Shown: positions 1 through 8,174 of the stretch, piece by piece
Layout: each line of letters starts with the position of its first letter
How positions within the stretch are numbered: position 1 is the first letter of the stretch
Position numbers and translations under genes: made by a program
Notes under the pieces: model-generated
Databases searched by the model: none
What the model was told of the DNA's origin: nothing
What the model saw: only the letters and a program-made list of their open reading frames with translations
Origin: SZAS-79 sp965279075
GTDB lineage: Bacteria > Pseudomonadota > Gammaproteobacteria > Burkholderiales > SG8-39
Assembly (NCBI GenBank): GCA_965279075.1
Contig: CBDIHI010000012.1
Span: 1-64,000 of the forward strand
Direction of reading: 5' to 3'
Length of the DNA: 64,000 bases

Positions 1-249
1 GGCTTGGGCCTGCCCCAAGTCAAAACCGCCGCCGACCTTGGTCGAGAGCAGTTCGTGGGCGATGTTGAGCGCGGCCATCACCGCGATCCGCTCGGTGCCG
101 GATATTTTTCCGGAGGACTTGATCTCGCCCATCTTGCCGTCCACGTAGGCGACCGCCTGGAGCAGGGCTTCCCGTTCGCCGTCCTCGCAGGCCACCTTGT
201 AGCTGCGGCCGAGGATGCTGACTTCGAGGGTCTTGGGGGTGTCTGCCAT
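1..249 (-). CDS. zapA: Cell division protein ZapA (C-terminus cut by window edge)
   Basis: ZapA binds FtsZ and promotes bundling of Z-ring filaments at mid-cell. The 83 visible residues start MADTPKTLEVSILGRSYKVA, the typical short N-terminal beta-stranded globular part, followed by the helix containing GTERIAVMAALNIAHELL that matches the family. The protein is usually about 100 residues, so only the end of the C-terminal coiled coil is missing beyond base 1. It lies 17 bases downstream of the zapB-like gene in the same direction, so the two are probably co-transcribed. In many beta- and gammaproteobacteria the 6S RNA gene follows zapA; that position is outside the window. The ATG at 249 is the only reasonable start. 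Confidence 0.9.
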   Translation of the reverse strand, partial: MADTPKTLEVSILGRSYKVACEDGEREALLQAVAYVDGKMGEIKSSGKISGTERIAVMAALNIAHELLSTKVGGGFDLGQAQA

Positions 250-266
250 GCGGCGGGAGGTCGAAC

Positions 267-458
267 CTACTCGGGCAGGCGCACGAGGAGGCTCTCGAGC
301 CTCGCCTTGGCGCCGTCGATTTTTTCGGCAAGGCGCCTGGCGTCGCCCTGCGCCACCGATAGCTGCTGGCGCAGCTCGACGTTTTCCGCGCGCAGGCGTT
401 CGCACACCTGCGCGAACTGGGACACCTTGCCCTCGAGCGAGTTGAGCTCCGCTTCCAT
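267..458 (-). CDS. ZapB-like coiled-coil protein (TIGR02449-type)
   Basis: This small protein of 63 residues begins MEAELNSLEGKVSQFAQVCE and is almost entirely a predicted coiled coil with leucines at heptad spacing and many Glu, Gln, Arg and Lys. It has no membrane segment or signal peptide. Small coiled-coil proteins of this type directly upstream of zapA are common in Betaproteobacteria and are usually annotated as ZapB-like or TIGR02449 family; a role in Z-ring organisation with ZapA is inferred from that neighbourhood. The reading frame extends upstream to a GTG at 521, but a near-consensus promoter ends 7 bases before the ATG at 458, so the ATG is preferred. Confidence 0.75.
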   Translation of the reverse strand: MEAELNSLEGKVSQFAQVCERLRAENVELRQQLSVAQGDARRLAEKIDGAKARLESLLVRLPE

Positions 459-464
459 CCAGAC

Positions 465-494
465 ACTATAGAGGGATATTTTCCGCTGCGTCAA
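465..494 (-). promoter_or_regulatory. Sigma-70-type promoter for the zapB-like/zapA operon
   Basis: Read on the minus strand, TTGACG (494-489) and TATAGT (470-465) are separated by 18 bases. Both hexamers differ from consensus by one base. The predicted +1, seven bases after the -10 box, falls on the A of the ATG at 458, so the mRNA may be leaderless. This is a motif match only. Confidence 0.6.
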
Positions 495-574
495 GCAATA
501 AGGGGCGATTGTGCAAGTCATTCATGACCTTGCAGGATGCCGCCCGCGGAGGCGTTCGGCATTGGTAGAATGGT

Positions 575-845
575 ACTTGTCGGGGTTCGCCCCGGCGACA
601 GCAACAGGGTGTCTGTCTGCCGATCCCGGCTGGCGGATGAAACGGGAAACAGGTGAGCGGCCGCAGTCTCGAGATGAGCGCGTCCGCAATTCCAGTACTG
701 CCCCCGCAACGGTAGGCGAGGGGGTGCGCATCAAACCAGCCACTGCGGGCCCAGGCCCATGGGAAGGCGGCGCACCCAGCGCTTTCGGCAAGCCAGTCCG
801 CCGATCTGCGCCGCTCGCGAGTCCGGAGACCGGCCCCATTGCTCA
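575..845 (+). promoter_or_regulatory. Cobalamin (adenosylcobalamin-type) riboswitch
   Basis: The non-coding stretch before the TonB receptor carries the conserved cobalamin riboswitch blocks in the right order: a GGGAAACAGGTG-like element near 648-659, CCCCCGCAACGGTAG at 701-715, the AGCCACTG element at 738-745, and the B12 box GAGTCCGGAGACCGGCC at 819-835. The total length fits the class. Known riboswitches of this family lower expression of B12 uptake or synthesis genes when cobalamin is abundant. The exact 5' and 3' limits are estimates. Its position indicates that the downstream receptor imports cobalamin or a related corrinoid. Confidence 0.92.
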
Positions 846-850
846 GGCTT

Positions 851-963
851 GAGGATTCCGCGGGGTGGCGGTTTCAGGTCGGCCCGCGCGCGCGGGCCGC
901 GCCCCCAGAATCCTCCGGGCCCTTGGATTTCCGCCATCGGGGTTCGTGGCGGCTTGGGGAGGG
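851..963 (+). promoter_or_regulatory. Probable expression platform of the cobalamin riboswitch
   Basis: GAGGATTC (851-858) can pair with GAATCCTC (908-915), enclosing a very strong GC hairpin (881-889 with 890-898). CCTCC (912-916) is also perfectly complementary to GGAGG (958-962) in the ribosome binding site before the ATG at 972. The two pairings exclude each other, which is the layout of a translational on/off switch. No U-tract follows the GC hairpin, so transcription termination is less likely. The pairing is seen; the regulatory role is inferred. Confidence 0.5.
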
Positions 964-971
964 TACTCATC

Positions 972-3048
972 ATGAAGGCAATCCGCTTGACGGCAGCAGC
1001 CTGCGCCGCTGCATCCCGCATTTTCGGTCCCGGTTCATGCACAGTCGAACGATGCGGTGGAAGTTTCGGCAACGCGTTTCCCGGACGACGCAAGGAAGTT
1101 GCCGGCCAGCGTCACGGTGATTTCGTCAGACGACATCGCCAAGAGCGCGGCACGGACGGTTCCCGAACTGCTTGCCGAGCAGGTCGGCGTCACACTCAAG
1201 GACTTCTACGGCAATAACGGGTCGCTGACCTCGATCGACCTGCGCGGTTTCGGCGTGACGGGCGGCCAGAACACCCTGATCCTCCTCGACGGTAGGCGGT
1301 TGTCGGACATCGACCTGTCCTCGGTGCAATGGTCTACGGTCCCTCTCTCCTCGATCGATCGCATCGAGATCCTGCGCGGCACCGGTTCCGTCCTCTATGG
1401 CGACGGGGCTTCGGCCGGGGTCGTCAACCTCGTCACCCGCTCTCCGCTCAAGCCTGGCATCCACGCCGAGATGCACGGCCGCATCGGCAGCTACAACACG
1501 CTCGAAACCCAGTTCACCGGCAGCGCGGCCAGCGAAAGCTTCGGATTCAACGCTTCCGTCTACAATTTCGCGTCGGACGGTTACCGGGCGAACAACAAGA
1601 ACGAACAGGCCAACTACTCGGCCAACATGCGCTGGGCCGTAAACAACAGCGTACTGGACTTGCGACTGGGCGCGGACCGTCAGGACGTGCGGCTTCCGGG
1701 AGCACGGCGGATCCAGCCCTCGATTGGCCTCGACGAGTACGCCGCCGATCCGCGCGGCGCCCAGACCCCGCTCGACTATGCGAGCCGTGACGGGGCGCGC
1801 GCAGGACTCACGCTCAGCCATCGGATGGGGAGCGTCGATTTCTCGCTTGGTATAGACCATCGCAGCAAGGACCAGCGGGCGTATTTCGACCAGGCCGGCT
1901 TTCCGACCCATCGGGCAGACACCCTGGACGTCACATCGCTTACGCCCAGGGCAAGGATCCCATTCCAGGTCGGCGGGACTTCGCATCGCCTGACGATCGG
2001 GGTGGATTCGCACCGCTGGCGCTACGACCGGCGGATTTCCGACTTGCCCGAGAACATCTCCCGCCCCATGAACCGCGTGCGTGTCGCACAGGACAATACC
2101 GCTTTCTACTTGCAGGATTCGGTCCAGCTGGGCAGCGCTACGGGCCTTACGCTCGGATGGCGTGAGGAGCGGATGCGGATTTCGGGCACCGATGCGGCCG
2201 ATCCGGCCGCGCCCGGCTCGTTCGGGGGCCCCGGCGCGCCCAATGCGGGGGCTACCCAGAGGCAGAGCGCGTGGGAGATCGGCCTCAAGCACGCTTTCGA
2301 CGCGCAGTGGACCGGATTCGCTCGCGCCGCCCGCAGCTTTCGCTTCGTGAACGTCGACGAGATCTACGAGAACGACGCGTTCTTCAGCGCGCAGTTCCAG
2401 ATCCTGCGCCCGCAGCATGCCGTGACGCACGAGCTCGGGGCGGAATGGCGCAAGGCCGGGCTCCAGCTGCGCGCCGCACTGTTCAGCACCGACGTGACCG
2501 ACGAGATCCACCTGGATCCGTTCACAACCGGGGTCGGCAATACCAACCTGCCGCCTTCCCGTCGGCAAGGGCTCGAACTCAGCGGATCCTGGCAGCGAAC
2601 GGAGGCATTGCGGTTCACCGCAGGGTACGCCTACACCGATGCGAAGTTCCGCCAGGGCGTCCTCGCGGGGGGGGCATTTGCGATCGGCACGAACCTCGAC
2701 ATCACCGGCAAGAAGGTCCCGCTGGTTCCGGAGCACAAGCTTAACGTCGGATTCTCATGGGACGTAGCGTCCAGGACGCGGGTGTCCGGTGCGCTGGCCT
2801 ACGTATCGAGCCAGTTCATGGACAACGACGAGCCCAACAACCTCGGCAGGAAGATCCCGGGCTACACCGTGATGGACCTGAAGGCAGTGCGGGAGTTCGG
2901 CGGCGTGCGCATCGGCGTGTTCGTGAACAACCTGTTCGACGAGAAGTACTACAACTACGCGGTGCGAAGCGCGTTCACGGCCGACCGGTACGCGCTGTAC
3001 CCCCTTCCCGGCAGGACTTTCGGGCTTTCGGCGGAACTCAAGCTCTAG
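972..3048 (+). CDS. TonB-dependent outer-membrane receptor, probable cobalamin/corrinoid receptor (frameshift in signal peptide)
   Basis: The protein has a plug domain (PASVTVIS...; LLDGRRLSDIDL; GSVLYGDGASAGVVNLVTR) followed by a long 22-strand-type barrel ending RTFGLSAELKL, about 690 residues in all. It takes up a scarce ligand with energy from TonB-ExbBD. The upstream cobalamin riboswitch points to a BtuB-like role. The ATG at 972 has a good ribosome binding site (GGGGAGGG, 956-963) and opens a signal peptide MKAIRLTAAACAA, but that frame does not join the mature part. The mature frame, preceded by FSVPVHAQSNDAVEV, has a stop at 988 and no ATG. One extra base near 1008-1020 separates them. 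The uninterrupted part begins at a GTG at 1057. Either the sequence has an error or the gene is broken. Confidence 0.85.
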
Positions 3049-3094
3049 GGCGGGGCCGCGGCAGCGGAAGAGGCATTTCTGCTATCTTCCGCGC

Positions 3095-4177
3095 ATGCTG
3101 AAGGATGCCGTTCCCCTCGAAGGGCTGGGCCGCGCGCTGGTCATCAAGCTGCGCCACCACGGCGACGTGCTGCTTGCGTCGCCGGTGCTGGCTACCCTCA
3201 AGGCCGGCGCACCGCGCATGGAAGTCGACGCGCTGGTATACGACGACACCGTGCCCATGCTCGCCGGTCATCCGGCGCTTGCGCAGATCCATTGCGTCGG
3301 GCGGCGGTGGAGGCACGCTGCCGCGGGCGCTCGCGTGGCGGCCGAATGGCGGCTGTTTACCGCGCTGCGCGCGCGCAGATACGACCTGGTCGTCCATTTG
3401 TGCGAGCACCCGCGCGGTGCCTGGCTGGCGCGGACCCTTGGTGCGCGATGGTCCGTAGCGCCGGCACTACCGGAGCGCGGGGGGTTCTGGAGGAAGAGCT
3501 TCACGCACCTGTATCCGATGCCCAGGAACGGCCGCCGGCACCAGGTGGAACTCAACCTGGATGCTTTGCGCCGCATCGGCCTGCAGCCTGCAGACGACGG
3601 GCGCGCCGCGCAGATTGTTTCCGGCCCGGAGGCGGAAGGAATAGTCGCGGCGCTGCTTGCCGGCGAGGGCCTGCCGGAGCGCGGGTTCGTGCACCTGCAT
3701 CCCGCCTCGCGCTGGAAGTTCAAGTGCTGGCCTGCGCGCAAGTGCGCGGAGCTGGTGGACCGGCTCGCAGAGCGCGGGGAGCGAGTCGTCATCACGGCGG
3801 CGCCGGATCCCGCAGAGTCCGCCCTCGTGGCGGAAATCCTCGAGCACGCCCGCGCACCGGTACTGAACCTGGCGGGAAAGCTTTCCATCAAGGAACTGGT
3901 GGCTCTGATCGGGCGGGCGAAGTTGTCGGTCTGCGTGGACTCCATGCCCATGCATGTCGCGAATGCCGTGGGAACGCCGGTCGTGGCGCTGTTCGGCCCC
4001 AGTGGGGATGTCGAATGGGGGCCGCGCGGCGCGCGTGCCCTGGTCGTCGCCGGCGACCAGGCGTGCCGCCCCTGCGGCAACGACGGATGCGGCGGCGGGA
4101 AAGTGAGCGAATGCTTGACGACCCTGGGCGTGGACCGCGTCTACGCCGCCGCGGAGCGGCTGCTCGTTTCCGGCTAG
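3095..4177 (+). CDS. waaQ: LPS heptosyltransferase III-type (WaaQ/RfaQ-like), GT9
   Basis: A cytoplasmic-face GT9 enzyme that transfers a heptose from ADP-heptose to the LPS inner core. The N-terminal Rossmann half carries the family signature VIKLRHHGDVLLASPVL (residues about 15-31), and the C-terminal half has CVDSMPMHVANAVGTPVVAL followed by a Cys-rich tail, CRPCGNDGCGGG, ending in SECL, which is characteristic of the WaaQ branch. Length (360 residues) is normal. It is followed after 4 bases by a WaaG-like transferase, the same pairing as waaQ-waaG in enterobacterial core operons. The exact acceptor sugar cannot be told from sequence. Confidence 0.85.
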   Translation: MLKDAVPLEGLGRALVIKLRHHGDVLLASPVLATLKAGAPRMEVDALVYDDTVPMLAGHPALAQIHCVGRRWRHAAAGARVAAEWRLFTALRARRYDLVVHLCEHPRGAWLARTLGARWSVAPALPERGGFWRKSFTHLYPMPRNGRRHQVELNLDALRRIGLQPADDGRAAQIVSGPEAEGIVAALLAGEGLPERGFVHLHPASRWKFKCWPARKCAELVDRLAERGERVVITAAPDPAESALVAEILEHARAPVLNLAGKLSIKELVALIGRAKLSVCVDSMPMHVANAVGTPVVALFGPSGDVEWGPRGARALVVAGDQACRPCGNDGCGGGKVSECLTTLGVDRVYAAAERLLVSG

Positions 4178-4181
4178 CGGC

Positions 4182-5333
4182 GTGAGGCTTGCCCTGGTCC
4201 GCCAGCGTTACAACCCGTTCGGCGGCGCCGAACGGTTCATCGAACGCGCGATCTCCGCGCTCGAGCGGGGGGGCACCGAAGTCACGGTGATTACCCGGGC
4301 ATGGGGTACCGACGGCGGCCGCCGTGCGTTGATCGTCGATCCTCCGTACGTCGGGCGATTGTGGCGGGACGTGTCGTTTTCCCGGGGCGTGCGCGCGCTC
4401 CTGGGAAGGGAGAAATTCGACCTGGTCCAGTCGCACGAGCGCATCCCGGGGTGCGACGTCTACCGTGCAGGCGACGGCGTGCATCGCCAATGGCTGGCGC
4501 ACCGCGCGAAGGATGCCGCGTTGGCCGAGCGTATCGGCATCCGGCTGAATCCCTATCACTGGTACACCTGCGCCGCGGAACGTGTGATGTTCGAGCATCC
4601 CGGCTTGCGCGCCGTCATCTGCAACTCGGAGATGGTGGCTGCGGAGATCCGACGGCATTTCCGCATTTCCTCCGACAAGCTGCACGTGATCTACAACGGC
4701 GTGGACCTTGATCACTTCCACCCGGACCGGCGCAATCTCCTGCGCGTGCAGGCACGCGCGGAGTTCGGCTGCAAGGAAGGCGACAAGGTCTTCTGCTTCG
4801 TCGGGTCGGGCTTCGCGCGCAAGGGTCTGGCGGCTGCCATCGACGCACTGGCGGCCAGCGGGCGCGAGGATTTTCGCCTGGTGGTCGCAGGCAGGGACCG
4901 GGCCGAGTCAGGGTTCAGGGCCCGTGCGGCGGCCGCTGGCGTTGCCGGGAGGGTGGTGTTCCTGGGGGGGCGCGAGGACGTGCGCCCGGTGTATGCCGCT
5001 GCGGATTGCTTTATCCTTCCCACGCGATACGATCCGTTCCCCAATGCCGCCCTGGAAGCGCTCGCAATGGGCGTGCCGGTAATCGTGAGCAGCCAGTGCG
5101 GGGCCGCGGAGGTCGTCGAACCCGGCGTGAACGGCTGGGTGTGCGCACCGGGAGAAGCCGGCCCGATCTCCGGGCTGATGCTCAAAGCGGCGAAAGCGGC
5201 CGGGCCGGGCATGTCTGGCGCCGCGCGACGCACGGCCGAAGGATACGGGATCGAAGGGATGGCGGATCGGATGACGCGGTTGTATGAACTTCTGCTGGGC
5301 AGCCGTTCCATCGGCGCGGCTGCCGGGCTCTGA
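4182..5333 (+). CDS. waaG: GT4 glycosyltransferase, WaaG-like core transferase
   Basis: This 383-residue GT-B fold enzyme begins (GTG start) with RLALVRQRYNPFGGAERFIE, whose GGAERF glycine loop is the typical start of WaaG/RfaG-type transferases. The middle holds VICNSEMVAAEIRRHF and VIYNGVDLDHFHP, and the C-terminal donor domain has PTRYDPFPNAALEALAMGVPVI with the EX7E-type acidic pair. WaaG adds the first hexose of the outer core from a nucleotide sugar to heptose II. Only four bases separate it from waaQ. Assignment to WaaG rests on overall motif similarity and context; donor specificity is not proven. Confidence 0.8.
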   Translation: MRLALVRQRYNPFGGAERFIERAISALERGGTEVTVITRAWGTDGGRRALIVDPPYVGRLWRDVSFSRGVRALLGREKFDLVQSHERIPGCDVYRAGDGVHRQWLAHRAKDAALAERIGIRLNPYHWYTCAAERVMFEHPGLRAVICNSEMVAAEIRRHFRISSDKLHVIYNGVDLDHFHPDRRNLLRVQARAEFGCKEGDKVFCFVGSGFARKGLAAAIDALAASGREDFRLVVAGRDRAESGFRARAAAAGVAGRVVFLGGREDVRPVYAAADCFILPTRYDPFPNAALEALAMGVPVIVSSQCGAAEVVEPGVNGWVCAPGEAGPISGLMLKAAKAAGPGMSGAARRTAEGYGIEGMADRMTRLYELLLGSRSIGAAAGL

Positions 5334-5343
5334 GGATATTCGC

Positions 5344-6366
5344 ATGCGTACTTTGGGATCCGTACTGCTCGCCCTAGCCGTCGCGGCCGGAACCGCGCAG
5401 GGCGCCGCCGTCGATGAGGAGGTCGAGGGGCTGGCCCGCGGAGCCGCAGCAGGCAAGGCCGGAGCCGCGCAGGAGCTTTCGCGGCGCGCCGCTCAGGGTG
5501 ACCCGGTCGCCCAATATTACGAAGGGCGCTTCCTGCTGTCCGGGCCCGACGGGCGCAGGAACGAGGTGGAAGCCTCGGAGTGGTTCCGCAAGGCTGCGCT
5601 CCAGGGCCACGTGCCGTCCATGCATTTCCTCGGCGTCATGCTGGAGAGGGGGACGACGGACGTGCGCAACCTGGACGAGGCGCTGAAGTGGCACCGTGCC
5701 GCCGCGGAGAAGGGGGACGCGCGCTCGCAATGGAGCCTCGGGCTGATGCTGCTTGAAGGGATAGGCACCAAGGCGGATCCCGAATCGGGGCTGGCGTGGA
5801 TCGAGAAGTCCGCGGCACAGGGCGAGCCGCACGGGCAGTACCTGCTGGGGATGTTGAACTTCGAAGGGCGCGTTCTGGCCAGGAACGAGGCCCTGGGAGG
5901 GCGCCTGATCGCACAGGCGGCGCGTGCGGGCGATCCCGATGCGCAGTATCGCCTTGCGCTGATGTACGGGAGCGGCACCGGTACGGCGAAGAACACGCAG
6001 CTCGCCATGGAATGGCTGCGCAAGGCCGCCAACGCGCAGCCGGATGCCCAGTACATGTTCGCCGCCATTCTCAGCAAGGGGCTGTATGGCGTGAAGCAGG
6101 ATGACGCGGCGGCCGTCAACTGGTTGCGGCGCAGTGCCCGCCAGGGGAATGCCGAAGCGCAGTACGCGCTTGGTCTTGTCTATGCCGAAGGGCGTGGCGT
6201 CGCCAAGGACCGGCAGCAATCGCTCTTCTGGATGACCGAGGCCTCGAAGAGTGGGAACAAGCGCGCGACGGAGGATCTCGCGCGCGCCAAGGATCGGATG
6301 CCGGAAGCGCCGCCCGGCGGGCTGCCCTGGATGGAGCCGTTCAAGTTCGAGGCCCCGAAGCGGTGA
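5344..6366 (+). CDS. Secreted Sel1-repeat protein
   Basis: The ATG at 5344 opens a clear signal peptide (MRTLGSVLLALAVAAGTAQG, cleavage near AQG-AA), so the protein is exported, probably to the periplasm. The rest is about seven to eight Sel1-like repeats of roughly 36 residues, with recurring units such as AQYYEGRFLL, WSLGLMLLEGIG, AQYRLALMYGSGTG and AQYALGLVYAEGRGV. Sel1 repeats form alpha-alpha solenoids used for protein-protein contacts; no catalytic domain is present. The gene sits between waaG and msbA in the same direction, so it may have a scaffold or stress role in envelope assembly, but this is only context. The frame opens further upstream inside waaG, but the signal peptide decides the start. 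Confidence 0.75.
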   Translation: MRTLGSVLLALAVAAGTAQGAAVDEEVEGLARGAAAGKAGAAQELSRRAAQGDPVAQYYEGRFLLSGPDGRRNEVEASEWFRKAALQGHVPSMHFLGVMLERGTTDVRNLDEALKWHRAAAEKGDARSQWSLGLMLLEGIGTKADPESGLAWIEKSAAQGEPHGQYLLGMLNFEGRVLARNEALGGRLIAQAARAGDPDAQYRLALMYGSGTGTAKNTQLAMEWLRKAANAQPDAQYMFAAILSKGLYGVKQDDAAAVNWLRRSARQGNAEAQYALGLVYAEGRGVAKDRQQSLFWMTEASKSGNKRATEDLARAKDRMPEAPPGGLPWMEPFKFEAPKR

Positions 6367-6398
6367 GTCTCATGGCGCCGTGCGCGGGATGAAGGCCC

Positions 6399-8174
6399 AT
6401 GGCTAGCGCGCACCGCGACAGCCGGGCGCTCTACTTCCGGCTTCTGACCTATGTCCGTCCGCATGCCCGCGTGTTCGGCATCGCGCTCCTCGGCATGGTC
6501 GCGATGGCGGCCACCGAGCCGCTTTTCCCTGCGCTGATGAAGCCCCTGCTGGACGGTGGATTCACGGGCGGGGGCGGCCCGCGCTTCACGCCGCTTGCGT
6601 TCGCGCTGGCGCTGGTCGGTATCTTCGTCCTGCGCGGGGTTTTCTTCTTCGTCGCGTCGTATTGTTCCGCCTGGGTCTCCAACCGCGTCGTGCTCGACCT
6701 GCGCGCGGCGATGTTCGATCGCATGATCCGGCTGCCGGCAGCGTTCTTCGACGAGCGCAGCTCAGGGGCGCTGATGTCGAAGATCGCCTACGACGTCGCG
6801 GGCGTGACGGCGGCCGCGACGTCCGTGGTCACCGTGCTCGTCAGGGACTCCCTCGCCGTGATCGGCCTGCTCGCCTGGCTGATGTACATCAACTGGAAGC
6901 TCACGCTGGTGGCGCTCGCGGTGGGACCGCTTGTCTCCCTGGTGGTCAAGCTGTTCTCGAAGAGGCTGCGCGCGATGAGCCGGGGGGCGCAGGAGGCCAT
7001 GGGCAACCTGAGCCATGTGCTGCAGGAGACGATCGAGTGCCACAAGGTCGTCAAGGTCTTCGGGGGGCAGGACTACGAGGCCGCGCGGTTCGAGAAGGCC
7101 AACCAGCAGCTGCGCGGGTTCAACATGCGCCAGACGGTGCCGGCCGCGCTCACAGTGCCGGTCACGCAGATCCTGGCCGCCATGGCGCTGGCGATCATCA
7201 TCTATATCGGCTTGCAGGAATCGATCGCGCAGCGCGCGACGATCGGGGAGTTCGTGTCCTTCGTTACCGCTATGCTGATGCTGCTCTCGCCGCTGAAGCA
7301 CCTCACCGAGCTGTCGGCCCCGCTGCAGCGGGGCCTGGCCGCGGCCGAAAGCGTATTCGGGCTGATCGACGAGCCGGTGGAAGCCGACCGGGGTTCGGTG
7401 GTGCTGAAGCGCGCACAGGGACATTTGGCGTTCGAGCGTGTGAGCTTCACCTATGCGACACGCAACGAACCCGCGCTGAACAATATCGACTTTTCGGTCG
7501 CGCCCGGGGAGACGGTAGCGCTCGTAGGGGGGTCGGGAGGCGGCAAGACGACGCTCGCCAACCTGATGCCGCGCTTTTACGCGCCTTCTTCGGGCCGCAT
7601 TACGCTGGACGGGAACGACCTCCAGGACCTGACGCTTGACAGCCTGCGCGGAAACATCGCCCTCGTTTCCCAGGACGTGGTCCTGTTCAACGATACGATT
7701 GCGGCCAATATCGCCTACGGCCGACTGGCCGGGACGAGCCGCGAGGCGATCGTCGCGGCCGCCGAGGCCGCGCATGCGATGGACTTCATACGCCAGACGC
7801 CGCAAGGCCTCGATACGATGATCGGGGAGAACGGCATGCGCCTGTCCGGCGGGCAGCGCCAGCGCCTGGCGATTGCGCGCGCGTTGCTCAAGGACGCCCC
7901 GGTGCTGATCCTCGACGAGGCCACTTCGGCGCTCGATTCCGAATCCGAGCGCCAGGTGCAGGCGGCCCTCGAGGTCCTGATGCAGGGGCGCACGACCCTG
8001 GTGATCGCGCACCGGCTGTCCACCATCGAACATGCCGATAGGATCCTCGTCCTCGAGCGCGGGGAGATCGTCGAGTCGGGGCGCCACGTCGACCTGTTGG
8101 CGGCCGGCGGCATGTACGCGCGCCTTTACACGACCCAGTACGCCGCGCAGGAAGCGCGTCCCGCGGCGGAATGA
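6399..8174 (+). CDS. msbA: Lipid A export ATP-binding/permease MsbA
   Basis: A homodimeric ABC half-transporter of 591 residues that flips lipid A-core across the inner membrane. The N-terminal part contains about six membrane helices (e.g. VFGIALLGMVAMAATEPLF, SLAVIGLLAWLMYINWKL). The C-terminal nucleotide-binding domain has Walker A GGSGGGKTT (about 377-385), signature LSGGQRQRLAIARA (from about 482) and Walker B LILDEATSAL (about 504-513), followed by the H-loop VIAHRLST. The Walker A glycine pattern is slightly unusual (GGSGGGKT rather than GxSGSGKS/T) but keeps the essential Lys and Thr. Its place amid LPS core genes supports MsbA over a generic exporter. Confidence 0.92.
   Translation: MASAHRDSRALYFRLLTYVRPHARVFGIALLGMVAMAATEPLFPALMKPLLDGGFTGGGGPRFTPLAFALALVGIFVLRGVFFFVASYCSAWVSNRVVLDLRAAMFDRMIRLPAAFFDERSSGALMSKIAYDVAGVTAAATSVVTVLVRDSLAVIGLLAWLMYINWKLTLVALAVGPLVSLVVKLFSKRLRAMSRGAQEAMGNLSHVLQETIECHKVVKVFGGQDYEAARFEKANQQLRGFNMRQTVPAALTVPVTQILAAMALAIIIYIGLQESIAQRATIGEFVSFVTAMLMLLSPLKHLTELSAPLQRGLAAAESVFGLIDEPVEADRGSVVLKRAQGHLAFERVSFTYATRNEPALNNIDFSVAPGETVALVGGSGGGKTTLANLMPRFYAPSSGRITLDGNDLQDLTLDSLRGNIALVSQDVVLFNDTIAANIAYGRLAGTSREAIVAAAEAAHAMDFIRQTPQGLDTMIGENGMRLSGGQRQRLAIARALLKDAPVLILDEATSALDSESERQVQAALEVLMQGRTTLVIAHRLSTIEHADRILVLERGEIVESGRHVDLLAAGGMYARLYTTQYAAQEARPAAE

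Noticed and set aside
4..471. A 155-codon open frame on the plus strand at the left edge
   Set aside because: It lies opposite zapA and the zapB-like gene, both of which match their families.
972..1060. Programmed ribosomal frameshifting at the TonB signal peptide
   Set aside because: No slippery heptamer or downstream structure was seen. A simple base insertion or error explains it better.
1126..2736. A 536-codon open frame on the minus strand opposite the TonB receptor
   Set aside because: It mirrors the receptor's codon pattern, has no recognisable motif, and spans only the barrel region.
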